A stretch of 64,000 bases of DNA from Yinghuangia aomiensis (GTDB lineage: Bacteria > Actinomycetota > Actinomycetes > Streptomycetales > Streptomycetaceae). Shown piece by piece: positions 21,090 to 30,673 of the stretch. Below the pieces are notes generated by a model, which saw only the letters and a program-made list of their open reading frames with translations, did no database searches and was not told the DNA's origin. A program made the translations under genes and the position numbers. Each line of letters starts with the position of its first letter. The stretch's first letter is position 1. The stretch is taken from positions 1 through 64,000 of the forward strand of contig NZ_BAABHS010000040.1 of the NCBI RefSeq assembly GCF_039542225.1, written 5' to 3'.

Positions 21090-21575
21090 ATGCGCGTGTA
21101 CGTCCCCTCCACGCCGGTCCGCCTGGCCGCCGTGCACCGTGAGGGCGGCATCGGCCCCGCCCCGCTGAGCGCCTTCGCGGTCACCTCCGGCCTCGGCGCG
21201 TGGTGCGGCACCGAGGACCCCGAGGAGCTGGAGTACGCCGCCGCCTTGCTGGCCGGCCGGGCCGCTCTCGGCCTCGCCGCCCAGGAGCCCCGGGACCCGG
21301 AGGCCCGCGCGCGCCGCGTGGTGCTGGCCGCCGACGTGCCCGACGGCATCGTGTCCGAGGTCCCCGACCTGGGCCCCGGCGCCGTGGTGGTGGACGGCAC
21401 GATCCCGGTCAAGCGCATCGCCGCGATCCACATGGACGCCGAGGACGCCGAAGCCGACGTGCGCGCCGCGCTGCCGGCCGAGCCGGGTGCGGAGCCGGAC
21501 GAGGCGCTCGTCGAGGCGCTGGAGGAGCACGAGCTGCTGTGGTTCGCCCGGCAGGAGCTGGCCGACCTGCTCTGA
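21090..21575 (+). CDS. DUF6912 family protein
   Basis: 161 residues, starting MRVYVPSTPVRLAAVHREGG and ending in an acidic Glu/Leu-rich helix (EALVEALEEHELLWFARQEL). It is a small, acidic, cytoplasmic actinobacterial protein with no known role. The ATG has a clear GGAG ribosome site six bases upstream. A HAD hydrolase gene follows 45 bases later. Confidence 0.75.
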   Translation: MRVYVPSTPVRLAAVHREGGIGPAPLSAFAVTSGLGAWCGTEDPEELEYAAALLAGRAALGLAAQEPRDPEARARRVVLAADVPDGIVSEVPDLGPGAVVVDGTIPVKRIAAIHMDAEDAEADVRAALPAEPGAEPDEALVEALEEHELLWFARQELADLL

Positions 21576-21620
21576 GCCCCGGGCGACGTTTGTCGGGCGC
21601 ACACGGCACAATTCCCCACT

Positions 21621-22265
21621 ATGAGTACGCGGCACATCGTCTGGGACTGGAACAGCACGCTGTTCCACGACATCGACGCGGTCATCGCCGCGACGAACGA
21701 CTCCTTCGCCGCGGTGGGCCTGCCGCCCATCACGCTGGAGCGCTACCGCGACCTGTACTGCGTGCCGGTGCCGCGCTTCTACGAGAAGATCACCGGCCGC
21801 CTCCCGGAGCCGGACGAGTGGACGATGCTGGACCGCACCTTCCAGCGCTCCTACACCCGTCACGCCGACGCCTGTGCGCTGACGCCGGGAGTCGACGCGC
21901 TGCTGGCGGGCTGGCAGGCGTCGGGCCGCACCCAGTCGATCCTGTCGCTGACCGCGCACGACGAGCTGCTGCCGTTCGTGAACCGCTTCGCGATCGAGAG
22001 CCGCTTCCTGCGCGTCGACGGCCGGATCGGCCCGGCGGGCGGCGGGAAAGCCGAGCACCTGGCCCGGCACCTGACGTCGATGGCCGCGGACCCGGCGACG
22101 GTCGTGGTCATCGGAGATGCCGCGGACGACGCCCACGCGGCCCGCGAGGTCGGTGCGTCGGCGGTGCTCTACACCGGCGGATCACACTCGCGCGCCAGCC
22201 TGGAACGCGCGGGCGTCCCGGTCGTCGACACCCTCGCCGAGGCGGTCGCGCTCGTCGAGAGCTGA
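21621..22265 (+). CDS. HAD family hydrolase
   Basis: 214 residues. HAD motif I is VWDWNSTLF (Asp9 as nucleophile; the second acidic position is Asn, a DWN variant seen in some actinobacterial HADs). Motif II is the Ser/Thr in SLTAHD, motif III is Lys in GGGKAEH, and motif IV is VIGDAADDAHAA. An alpha-helical cap lies after motif I. It is probably a small-molecule phosphatase; the substrate is unknown. CACAAT eight bases before the ATG could be a -10 box giving a nearly leaderless message. Confidence 0.88.
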   Translation: MSTRHIVWDWNSTLFHDIDAVIAATNDSFAAVGLPPITLERYRDLYCVPVPRFYEKITGRLPEPDEWTMLDRTFQRSYTRHADACALTPGVDALLAGWQASGRTQSILSLTAHDELLPFVNRFAIESRFLRVDGRIGPAGGGKAEHLARHLTSMAADPATVVVIGDAADDAHAAREVGASAVLYTGGSHSRASLERAGVPVVDTLAEAVALVES

Positions 22266-22347
22266 GCGGCGCACGCCGGGTCCGGCAGGCGGAAACACCC
22301 CGGCCCGTCGGGCGTCAAACCGCGGCAAACCGGGCACTGCGTGGGGC

Positions 22348-24042
22348 ATGGACGCAGTCACGCAGGTTCCGGTTCCGGCCAACGAGCCGGTGCACACGTA
22401 CGCTCCCGGCAGCCCGGAGCGCTCCCGCCTCGAAGCCGAGCTCAAGCGCCAGGCCGCCGAGCCGGTCGAGCTGAAGCAGACCGTCGGCGGCGTGCAGTCG
22501 TGGGGCGGCGGGCAGCGCGTCGACGTCGTCCAGCCGCACCGGCACCGGGCACCGCTCGGCACGTTCGCCACCGCCGTGCAGGACGACGCGCGCGCCGCGG
22601 TCGCCGCGGCGCAGGCGGCCGCGCCCGGCTGGCAGGCGCTGTCCTTCGACGACCGGGCCGCGGTGATCCTCAAGGCCGCGGACCTGCTGGCGGGCCCGTG
22701 GCGGGAAAGGATCGCCGCGGCGACCATGCTCGGCCAGTCGAAGACCGTGCAGCAGGCGGAGATCGACGCCCCGTGCGAGCTGATCGACTTCTGGCGCTTC
22801 AACGTGCACTTCGCGCGGCGGATCATGGCGGAGCAGCCGCTCAGCTCGCCGGGCGTGTGGAACCGGCTGGACCACCGGCCGCTGGACGGCTTCGTCTACG
22901 CGGTCACCCCGTTCAACTTCAGCGCGATCTCGGGCAACTTGCCGACGGCGCCCGCGCTGATGGGGAACACGGTGATCTGGAAGCCGTCGCCGACGCAGAC
23001 GGTCGCGGCCTGGCATCTGATGCGGCTGCTGGAGGAGGCCGGGATGCCGCCGGGCGTCATCAACATGCTGCCGGGCGACGGGGTGGCGGTGTCCGAGGTG
23101 GTGCTGGCGCATCCGGACTTCGCGGGACTGCACTTCACCGGGTCGACGCGCACGTTCCAGAGCCTGTGGTCGACGATCGGCGCGAACATCGGCGGGTATC
23201 GGACGTATCCGCGGATCGTGGGGGAGACCGGCGGCAAGGACTTCATCGTCGCGCACTCGTCGGCGGATCCGGCGGTGCTGAAGACGGCGATGGTGCGGGG
23301 GGCGTACGAGTACCAGGGGCAGAAGTGCTCGGCGGCGTCGCGGGCGTATGTGCCGCGGTCGCTGTGGGAGTCCGGCTTCCGCGAGGAGCTCGTCGCCGAG
23401 GTGGAGAGCCTGACGATGGGCGACGTCGGCGACCTCGGGAACTTCCTGGGCGCGGTCATCGACGAGCGCGCGTTCGCGAAGCACGCGGCGGCGATCGACC
23501 GCGCGCACGCGCAGGACGACATCGACGTGCTGGCGGGCGGCACCTACGACCGCGAGGTCGGCTACTTCGTCCGGCCCACGCTGCTGACCTGCACGAACCC
23601 CGCGGACGAGGTCTTCACCACCGAGTACTTCGGCCCGATCCTGGCGGTCCACGTCTACGACGACGCCGACTGGTCGGCGATGCTGCGGCAGATGGAGTCG
23701 GTGGCCGCCTATGCGCTCACCGGCGCCGTCGTCGCCCAGGACCGCGCCGCGCTCGCCGAGGCGACCGAGGTGCTGCGCTTCGCGGCCGGCAACTTCTACC
23801 TCAACGACAAGCCCACCGGCGCCGTCGTCGGCCAGCAGCCCTTCGGCGGCAGCCGCGCCTCCGGCACCAACGACAAGGCCGGCGCCATGCAGAACCTGAT
23901 GCGGTGGACCAGCACCCGCACGATCAAAGAGACCTTCGTGCCGCCCACCGACTACCGCTACCCGCACATGGAGAAGGGCCTCCTGGACACCGTCTCCGAC
24001 TTCGCCGACGACGTGCGGAACGCCTTCACACCGCGTTCGTGA
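22348..24042 (+). CDS. pruA: L-glutamate gamma-semialdehyde (P5C) dehydrogenase
   Basis: 564 residues. Aldehyde dehydrogenase with the P5C-specific pattern RPLDGFVYAVTPFNFSAISG, general base Glu293 in GETGGKDF and catalytic Cys327 in YQGQKCSAASRAYVP. The end KETFVPPTDYRYPHMEKG matches the group-1 PruA family. It oxidises glutamate semialdehyde from proline or arginine breakdown to glutamate with NAD+. No proline dehydrogenase gene lies beside it. Instead an NAD-glutamate dehydrogenase gene follows after one small gene, which would take glutamate on to 2-oxoglutarate. Confidence 0.96.
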   Translation: MDAVTQVPVPANEPVHTYAPGSPERSRLEAELKRQAAEPVELKQTVGGVQSWGGGQRVDVVQPHRHRAPLGTFATAVQDDARAAVAAAQAAAPGWQALSFDDRAAVILKAADLLAGPWRERIAAATMLGQSKTVQQAEIDAPCELIDFWRFNVHFARRIMAEQPLSSPGVWNRLDHRPLDGFVYAVTPFNFSAISGNLPTAPALMGNTVIWKPSPTQTVAAWHLMRLLEEAGMPPGVINMLPGDGVAVSEVVLAHPDFAGLHFTGSTRTFQSLWSTIGANIGGYRTYPRIVGETGGKDFIVAHSSADPAVLKTAMVRGAYEYQGQKCSAASRAYVPRSLWESGFREELVAEVESLTMGDVGDLGNFLGAVIDERAFAKHAAAIDRAHAQDDIDVLAGGTYDREVGYFVRPTLLTCTNPADEVFTTEYFGPILAVHVYDDADWSAMLRQMESVAAYALTGAVVAQDRAALAEATEVLRFAAGNFYLNDKPTGAVVGQQPFGGSRASGTNDKAGAMQNLMRWTSTRTIKETFVPPTDYRYPHMEKGLLDTVSDFADDVRNAFTPRS

Positions 24043-24058
24043 TGATCACCCGTTCATC

Positions 24059-24073
24059 ATATGTCCCACATAT
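24059..24073. promoter_or_regulatory. AT-rich palindrome, possible operator
   Basis: ATATGT-CCC-ACATAT is a perfect 6-bp inverted repeat with a 3-base centre, 16 bases after the pruA stop. It stands out in a sequence that is otherwise over 70% GC. It could be a binding site for a dimeric regulator acting on the downstream genes. No regulator gene is nearby. Confidence 0.35.
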
Positions 24074-24181
24074 CCCGGGAATACCGTTTCGCGTTCCGGG
24101 TATCCGGTCCGGGCAAACGCCCCGTAGGGGTGACGGAACCGGATTCCTGCAATACGTTCGGCAACGGGAATCCTCTCGGGA

Positions 24182-24466
24182 ATGGGGGACGACGTGATCA
24201 AGCGCGCGAAGGCCGACGGCGCCGTGCGGATCACTTTCTGCCTGCCTGCCGACGAACCCGCGGGAGCGGTGAGCGTCGTCGGCGACTTCAACGCCTGGGA
24301 ACCGGGCCGGCATCCGCTGGTCCGACGCAGCAACGGCACACGCTCCGTCGCCGTCACGCTGCCCCGGGGCGAAACGGTGCGCTTCCGGTATTTGGCCGAG
24401 AACGGCGTGTGGTTCGACGACGAGTCCGTCGAACGCGACGGCGACAACGGAGTCGTGACGGTCTGA
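24182..24466 (+). CDS. Small stand-alone glycogen-binding (CBM48/isoamylase early-set) domain protein
   Basis: 94 residues that are almost only one domain: VRITFCLPADEPAGAVSVVG, DFNAWEPGRHPL, then FRYLAENGVWFDDE. This is the pattern of the AMPK/CBM48 early-set fold that binds glycogen-like glucans. No enzyme domain is attached. GTG 24194 is an alternative start with GGGGG before it. The neighbouring genes are not glycogen genes, so its partner is unknown. Confidence 0.82.
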   Translation: MGDDVIKRAKADGAVRITFCLPADEPAGAVSVVGDFNAWEPGRHPLVRRSNGTRSVAVTLPRGETVRFRYLAENGVWFDDESVERDGDNGVVTV

Positions 24467-24819
24467 CCTGCTTGCCCCGCATTAACCGCCGACTATCCAC
24501 TTGACGCACTGTCAGGCCGGATTCGGTCTTCCTTGCAGCCTGTGCCCCGGTTCCGGCACAGGGCCCCCTCACTGCCGCCGGGTGGCGCGGGTAGCCTGGC
24601 GGGCGTGGGTGGCCCCCCGGAGGCCGCACGCACTACATCACGGTCGTGTCGTCGGGACAACGGTGTCCCGAAGACCGGACCCGCCCCGGCGACGACGCCG
24701 GACGGATCCGCCGTGGCCTTGCAGTGCGCGCCGCCGCCCGGGAAAGCCGCCGATCAGGGCAAGATCGACAAAAAGCGCATTCGAGTCACGCAACGGCGCG
24801 CGACAGGAGCAACGGCATC
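24467..24819 (+). other. Leader region of the NAD-glutamate dehydrogenase gene
   Basis: 353 bases without a gene. It contains an 8-bp hairpin (CCTGTGCC with GGCACAGG, about 24540-24563), TTGACG at 24501-24506 and TAGCCT near 24592, any of which may belong to promoters of the large downstream gene. AGGAG near 24805 is the ribosome site. Confidence 0.4.
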
Positions 24820-27800
24820 ATGCAGAGCAAGCTGGACGAGGCGAAAGCGGATCTGCTGGCCCGGGCCGCGGAGGCGGCCCGGCAGGCATCGTCACAGCAC
24901 GGAGGCGGCGCGGACGGCGCGGGGCCCATCGACCTCGACGTCCTCCTCCGCCGCTACTACCGGCACACCGCCCCGGACGACCTGGTCGGCCGGGACCCCG
25001 TCGACGTCTACGGTGCGGCCATCTCGCACTGCCGGCTGGCGGCCGCACGGCCCCAGGGCACGGCCAAGGTGCGGGTCTTCACCCCCTCCGTCGAGGAGAA
25101 CGGCTGGGCGTCCGGCCACACGGTCATCGAGATCGCCACGGACGACATGCCGTTCCTGGTCGACTCGGTCACCAACGAGCTGTCCCGCCAGGACCGCGCG
25201 ATCCATGTCGTCGTCCACCCGCAGATGGTGGTCCGCCGCGACATCACCGGCACCCTCCTCGAGATCCTCGACACCTCCGACGCGGGCGGTGTCCCCGCCG
25301 GCTCCACCGTCGAATCGTGGATGCACATCGAGATCGACCGGGAGAGCAACCGCGAGGACATCCGGACGATCGAGTCCGGCCTGCAGCGCGTCATGAGCGA
25401 CGTCCGCGAGTCCGTCGAGGACTGGGACAAGATGCGCGACAAGGCGCTGCGCATCGCCGACAGCCTCGCCGAGGAAGAATCCCCGGCCGTGCTCGACGCC
25501 GACGAGGTCGCCGAGACCTGGGAGCTGCTGCGCTGGCTCACCGAGGACCACTTCACCTTCCTCGGCTACCGCGAATACGACCTGGTCACCGAGGAAGACG
25601 GCGGCGAGGACATCCTGCGCGCCGTCCCCGGCACCGGGCTCGGCCTGCTCCGCCCCGACCAGCACATGTCGGTCTCGTTCAGCCGCCTGTCGCCCGAGGC
25701 CCGCGCCAAGGCCCGCGAGCAGAGGCTGCTCATCCTCACCAAGGCCAACTCGCGGTCGACCGTGCACCGCCCGGCGTACCTCGACTACGTCGGCATCAAG
25801 AAGTTCGACGCGGACGGCAACGTCGTCGGCGAGCGACGCTTCCTCGGCCTGTTCGGCTCGTCGATGTACACCGAGTCGGTCACCCGCATCCCGGTCATCA
25901 AGCGCAAGGTCCAGCAGGTGCTGGAGACCGCCGGGTTCCCGCAGAACAGCCACGACGGCCGCGACCTGCTGCAGATCCTCGAGACGTACCCGCGCGACGA
26001 CCTGTTCCAGATCTCGGTCCCCGAGCTGTACGACATCGTCATCTCCGTCCTGCACCTGCAAGAGCGCCGCCGCCTGCGGCTCTTCCTGCGCAAGGACGAG
26101 TACGGCCGCTTCTACTCCGCGCTGGTCTTCCTCCCGCGGGACCGCTACACCACCGAAGTCCGCCTCAAGATGCAGGACATCCTGCTGCGCGAACTCGGCG
26201 GCGCCACGATCGACTTCACCGCGCACAGCACCGAGTCCGTGCTGGCCCGCCTGCACTTCACCGTGCGCGTGCCCAACGGCAACACGCTCGTCGACCCGGA
26301 CGTCGACGGCATCGAGCGGCAGCTCGCCGAGGCGACCCGCTCGTGGGCCGACGACTTCGCCGAGGCGCTGGTCGCCGAATGCGGCGAGGAGCCCGCCGCC
26401 GAGCTGTCCCGCCGCTACGCCGGGGCGTTCCCCGAGGGCTACAAGGCCGAGTTCTCCGCGCGCACCGCGGTCGCCGACCTCAGGCGCATCGCGAACCTCG
26501 ACCCGGAGTCGCAGGACTTCACGCTCAACCTGTACCACCCGATAGGAGCACTCCCGGGCGAGCGCCGGTTCAAGGTCTACCGCGTCGGCGGACCGCTGTC
26601 GCTGTCCGAGGTGCTGCCGATCCTCCAGCGCATGGGCCTGGAGGTGGTCGACGAACGCCCGTACGAGCTGCGCCGCGCCGACGGCCGCATCGCGTGGGTG
26701 TACGACTTCGGCCTGCGCCACGACCCGGCCCTGGACGCCGGGCACGACGACACCAAGGAACTCTTCCAGGACGCGTTCGCCGCGGTGTGGACCGGCCGCG
26801 CCGAGTCCGACGGCTTCAACGCCCTCGTACTGCGCGCCGGGCTCAACTGGCGGCAGGCGATGGTGCTGCGCGCCTACGCCAAGTACCTGCGCCAGGCCGG
26901 CACCACGTTCAGCCAGGACTACATCGAAGACGCCCTCGTCGGGAACGTGCACATCGCGCGCCTCCTGGTGAACCTCTTCGAGGCCCGCTTCTCGCCCGGC
27001 CACCAGCAGGCCGGGCGCGAGCTGGTCGACGGCCTCGTCGAGGAACTCGACGGCGCGCTCGACCAGGTCGCCAGCCTCGACGAGGACCGCATCCTGCGCT
27101 CCTTCGTCGCGATGGTCCGCGCCACCCTGCGCACCAACTTCTTCCAGCACGGCGCCGACGGCGCGCCGCACGACTACCTGGCGCTCAAGTTCGACCCCCT
27201 GGCGATCCCGGACCTGCCCGCGCCGCGGCCCAAGTTCGAGATCTTCGTGTACTCGCCGCGTGTCGAGGGCGTGCACCTGCGCTTCGGCGCGGTCGCCCGC
27301 GGCGGCCTGCGCTGGTCCGACCGGCGCGAGGACTTCCGCACCGAGATCCTCGGCCTGGTCAAGGCGCAGATGGTCAAGAACACCGTCATCGTGCCGGTCG
27401 GCGCGAAGGGCGGCTTCGTCGGCAAGCACCTGCCCGACCCGTCGGTCAGCCGCGAGGCCTGGCTGGCCGAAGGCATCGCCTGCTACAAGACGTTCATCTC
27501 CGGCCTGCTCGACATCACCGACAACATGGTCGGCGGGCAGGTCGTGCCGCCGACCGACGTGGTGCGGCACGACGGCGACGACACCTACCTGGTGGTCGCC
27601 GCCGACAAGGGCACCGCGACGTTCTCGGACATCGCCAACGAGGTCGCCGGATCGTACGGCTTCTGGCTCGGCGACGCGTTCGCGTCCGGCGGCTCGGCCG
27701 GCTACGACCACAAGGGCATGGGCATCACCGCGCGCGGCGCGTGGGAGTCGGTCAAGCGCCACTTCCGCGAGCTGGGCCACGACACCCAGACCGAGGACTT

Positions 27801-29712
27801 CACCGTCGTCGGCATCGGCGACATGTCCGGCGACGTGTTCGGCAACGGCATGCTGCTGTCCGAGCACATCCGCCTGGTCGCCGCGTTCGACCACCGGCAC
27901 ATCTTCCTCGACCCGGACCCGGAGTCGGCGGCGTCCTACGCCGAGCGGCGCCGGCTGTTCGACCTGCCGCGCAGCTCGTGGGCGGACTACAACCCCGACC
28001 TGATCTCCGCGGGCGGCGGCGTGTACCCGCGCACCGCCAAGTCCGTGCAGATCACCCCGCAGGTCCGGGCCCGGCTCGGACTGCCCGACGCGGTCACCCG
28101 GCTCGCCCCGAACGAGTTGATGAAGGCCATCCTGCAGGCGCCCGTCGACCTGTTCTGGAACGGCGGCATCGGCACCTACATCAAGGCGTCCGCCGAGTCG
28201 AACACCGACGTCGGCGACAAGTCCAACGACGCCATCCGGGTCAACGGCGGCGACCTGCGGGTCAAGGTCGTCGGCGAAGGCGGCAACCTCGGCTGCACCC
28301 AGCTCGGCCGCGTCGAGTTCGCCCTCACCGGCGGCCGCATCAACACCGACGCGATCGACAACTCGGCGGGCGTGGACACCTCGGACCACGAGGTGAACAT
28401 CAAGATCCTGCTCAACGGGATCGTGCAGGCCGGCGACATGACCGGGAAGCAGCGCAACGCGCTGCTCGCCGAGATGACCGACGAGGTCGGGCTGCTGGTC
28501 CTGGAGAACAACTACGAGCAGAACTACGCGCTCGCCAACGCGGTCGCGCAGGCTCCGGCGCTGCTCCAGGTCCACATGCGGTACATGCGCAAGCTGGTCC
28601 GCGACGGGCTCCTCGACCGCGAGATCGAGTTCCTGCCCACCGACCGCCAGCTGCGCGAACGCGCCCAGCTCGGCGGCGGGCTGACCCAGCCGGAACTGGC
28701 CGTCATGCTGGCGTACACGAAGATCGTGCTCGCCCAGGAACTCCTCGCCTCCGACCTGCCGGACGACGACTACCTGCGCAGCGAACTGCACCGGTACTTC
28801 CCGACCGCGCTGCGCGAGCGCTTCGGGACGCAGATCGACGGGCACGCGCTGCGCCGCGAGATCATCACCACGCGCGTGGTCAACGACCTCGTCAACCTGG
28901 CCGGCATCTCGTTCATGTTCCGCATGCGCGAGGAGTCCGGGGCGTCCGCCGCCGAGGTGGCGCGCGCCCACCTGGCGGCCCGGCAGATCTACAAGGCCGA
29001 CGAGATCCTCGACCGGATCAAGACCCTGGACAACCAGGTCGCGGCGTCCGTGCAGACCAAGATGCGGCTGCACCTGCGGCGGCTGGTCGAGCGGGCGACC
29101 CGGTGGATGCTCAGCAACCGGCGGGAGATCGACGTGGCCACGCAGGTCGCGTTCTTCGGCGAGGGTGTCGCGGACGTCGTCGCGCATCTGCCCAAGCTGC
29201 TCCGCGGCACCGACCAGGAGTGGATGGACGGGCTCTACAAGGAGTTCACCGAAGCGGGCGTGCCGTCCGACCTGGCGACCGTGGTGGCGGGCTTCTCGTC
29301 GTCGTACGCGGCGCTGGACATCTGCGAGGTCGCGCGCGACTCCGACCACGGCGTGGTCGAGGTCGCCGAGGTGTACTTCGACCTCGTGGACCGGCTGCCC
29401 ATCGCGTACCTGCTCGACCGCATCATCGAGCTGCCGCGCGACGACCGCTGGAAGTCGGTGGCGCGGGCCTCGCTGCGCGAGGACCTGTACGCCGCGCAGG
29501 CCGGCCTGACCTTCGAGGTCCTGTCGTCGGGCGGCGCGGACGACACCCCGGAGCAGCGGTTCGCCGCGTGGGAGCAGAAGAACGCCTCCGTCATCACCCG
29601 GGCGCGGACCACGCTGGAGGAGCTCCAGGAGACCGAGTCCTACGACTTGGCGACGCTGTCGGTGGCGATGCGGGTGATCCGCACGCTGCTGCGCAGCGGG
29701 AGCATGAACTGA
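24820..29712 (+). CDS. gdhB: NAD-specific glutamate dehydrogenase, 180-kDa class
   Basis: 1630 residues, the size of the large NAD-GDH class first described in Streptomyces clavuligerus. The N-terminal half carries ACT-like regulatory regions (FLVDSVTNELSRQDRAIHVV; LRRLRLFLRKDEYGRF-type segment). The catalytic region starts near residue 830 with RGGLRWSDRREDFRTEILGL and PVGAKGGFVGK (Lys863), then FTVVGIGDMSGDVFGNGM and VVGEGGNLGCTQLGR for NAD binding. It oxidises glutamate to 2-oxoglutarate and ammonium. With pruA upstream it would complete use of proline or arginine carbon. It ends just before a short spacer with a terminator-like hairpin. Confidence 0.96.
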   Translation: MQSKLDEAKADLLARAAEAARQASSQHGGGADGAGPIDLDVLLRRYYRHTAPDDLVGRDPVDVYGAAISHCRLAAARPQGTAKVRVFTPSVEENGWASGHTVIEIATDDMPFLVDSVTNELSRQDRAIHVVVHPQMVVRRDITGTLLEILDTSDAGGVPAGSTVESWMHIEIDRESNREDIRTIESGLQRVMSDVRESVEDWDKMRDKALRIADSLAEEESPAVLDADEVAETWELLRWLTEDHFTFLGYREYDLVTEEDGGEDILRAVPGTGLGLLRPDQHMSVSFSRLSPEARAKAREQRLLILTKANSRSTVHRPAYLDYVGIKKFDADGNVVGERRFLGLFGSSMYTESVTRIPVIKRKVQQVLETAGFPQNSHDGRDLLQILETYPRDDLFQISVPELYDIVISVLHLQERRRLRLFLRKDEYGRFYSALVFLPRDRYTTEVRLKMQDILLRELGGATIDFTAHSTESVLARLHFTVRVPNGNTLVDPDVDGIERQLAEATRSWADDFAEALVAECGEEPAAELSRRYAGAFPEGYKAEFSARTAVADLRRIANLDPESQDFTLNLYHPIGALPGERRFKVYRVGGPLSLSEVLPILQRMGLEVVDERPYELRRADGRIAWVYDFGLRHDPALDAGHDDTKELFQDAFAAVWTGRAESDGFNALVLRAGLNWRQAMVLRAYAKYLRQAGTTFSQDYIEDALVGNVHIARLLVNLFEARFSPGHQQAGRELVDGLVEELDGALDQVASLDEDRILRSFVAMVRATLRTNFFQHGADGAPHDYLALKFDPLAIPDLPAPRPKFEIFVYSPRVEGVHLRFGAVARGGLRWSDRREDFRTEILGLVKAQMVKNTVIVPVGAKGGFVGKHLPDPSVSREAWLAEGIACYKTFISGLLDITDNMVGGQVVPPTDVVRHDGDDTYLVVAADKGTATFSDIANEVAGSYGFWLGDAFASGGSAGYDHKGMGITARGAWESVKRHFRELGHDTQTEDFTVVGIGDMSGDVFGNGMLLSEHIRLVAAFDHRHIFLDPDPESAASYAERRRLFDLPRSSWADYNPDLISAGGGVYPRTAKSVQITPQVRARLGLPDAVTRLAPNELMKAILQAPVDLFWNGGIGTYIKASAESNTDVGDKSNDAIRVNGGDLRVKVVGEGGNLGCTQLGRVEFALTGGRINTDAIDNSAGVDTSDHEVNIKILLNGIVQAGDMTGKQRNALLAEMTDEVGLLVLENNYEQNYALANAVAQAPALLQVHMRYMRKLVRDGLLDREIEFLPTDRQLRERAQLGGGLTQPELAVMLAYTKIVLAQELLASDLPDDDYLRSELHRYFPTALRERFGTQIDGHALRREIITTRVVNDLVNLAGISFMFRMREESGASAAEVARAHLAARQIYKADEILDRIKTLDNQVAASVQTKMRLHLRRLVERATRWMLSNRREIDVATQVAFFGEGVADVVAHLPKLLRGTDQEWMDGLYKEFTEAGVPSDLATVVAGFSSSYAALDICEVARDSDHGVVEVAEVYFDLVDRLPIAYLLDRIIELPRDDRWKSVARASLREDLYAAQAGLTFEVLSSGGADDTPEQRFAAWEQKNASVITRARTTLEELQETESYDLATLSVAMRVIRTLLRSGSMN

Positions 29713-29800
29713 CGCGCGGAAAGCGCCGATGAATTGACGCAGCGTCAACAGTAGGCGAGAACAGGCCAACCCGCCTGGTTTCGCACGGTTCGGGTCTTGT

Positions 29801-29837
29801 GCAGGGCCGCGAGGAGATGTTTTCCTTGCGGCCCTGC
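29801..29837 (+). terminator. Terminator-like hairpin after the glutamate dehydrogenase gene
   Basis: A 15-bp stem with one G-U pair (29801-29815 with 29823-29837) has the loop GATGTTT. It lies 88 bases after the stop codon and before the next gene's ribosome site. It has no T tract, which is common in this group. Confidence 0.6.
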
Positions 29838-29917
29838 CGTTGTTACCGGGGGGTATCGCGGCGCTTTCGGACGGGTACGCCGGGTTGTCGGCGTGCTCTC
29901 GCCACGGAGGCCCTTCG

Positions 29918-30643
29918 ATGTTCGACAGGTACGACCGGCAAGATCCGCAAGGCGGGCAGGACCGCCCGGACGATGCGGAACACCCGGCCGCCCCGGCGCC
30001 CTACCTGCCGGCGTGGCTGGACGCGACGCCGGTGCACGGGGGCGAGCTGGAGCCGTACGAGCCGCAGGCGTACGAACCCCAGGTGTACGACCCGCAGGCG
30101 TACGGCGAGTACGCCGACGGCGCGTACGGCGCGTACGGCGGCCAGGGCGACCCGGGCCACCTGACCGTCGAGCCGATCGGCTGGTACGGCGCCGACCCCA
30201 CACCCGGCCCCGCACCGGGCCCCATACCGGCTCCTGCGGCCGACCGCGCCCTCCCGGCCCGGGTGGAGCCGTCCGGTGCCGAGGTGGCCCCGGTGCCGAC
30301 CACGGGCCGCGCCGCACGGCGTCCGCGGCGGCGGCTCGGGAGTGCCGCCCGGGTCGCGCTGGCCGGGGGAGTGGTCGCGTTCCTGGGCGTGTTCGGCTAC
30401 TGGGGCTGGTCGTACTACCAAGGCGATCCGCGCAGCGTGCAGGAAGGCGACTGCATCGCGGCGCTGACCGGCGACGACATCCGCCCGGCGTCGTGCCAGG
30501 ACCCGAACGTGAAGTTCCAGGTGCAGGAGATCTTCACCAATACGGCGGACACGGCGGCGTGCACGTCGGTGCTCGGCTCCACCAATCCGCTGGTGGTCAA
30601 GCGGGACGGGCGCAGCGACGTGTGGTGCGTGGGGCCGAAGTAG
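29918..30643 (+). CDS. LppU/SCO3897-like single-pass membrane protein
   Basis: 241 residues from ATG 29918, with GGAGG eight bases upstream. The cytoplasmic N-terminus is acidic and Tyr/Pro-rich, with repeats such as YEPQAYEPQVYDPQAY. A basic stretch precedes one membrane helix (VALAGGVVAFLGVFGYWGW, about 145-165). The short external domain contains Cys in EGDCIAAL, ASCQDP, TAACTSVLG and VWCVG, as in LppU-like proteins, and probably forms two disulfides. Function unknown. It converges on the next gene with 30 bases between stops, holding a small GC hairpin. Confidence 0.78.
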   Translation: MFDRYDRQDPQGGQDRPDDAEHPAAPAPYLPAWLDATPVHGGELEPYEPQAYEPQVYDPQAYGEYADGAYGAYGGQGDPGHLTVEPIGWYGADPTPGPAPGPIPAPAADRALPARVEPSGAEVAPVPTTGRAARRPRRRLGSAARVALAGGVVAFLGVFGYWGWSYYQGDPRSVQEGDCIAALTGDDIRPASCQDPNVKFQVQEIFTNTADTAACTSVLGSTNPLVVKRDGRSDVWCVGPK

Positions 30644-30673
30644 CCCCGCGCCGGTGCTCTGCCGGCGCCCCGG

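Noticed and set aside
24892..29769. A 1.6-kilocodon open frame antisense to the glutamate dehydrogenase gene
   Set aside because: The plus-strand protein is a clear NAD-GDH; the antisense frame is a codon-bias shadow.
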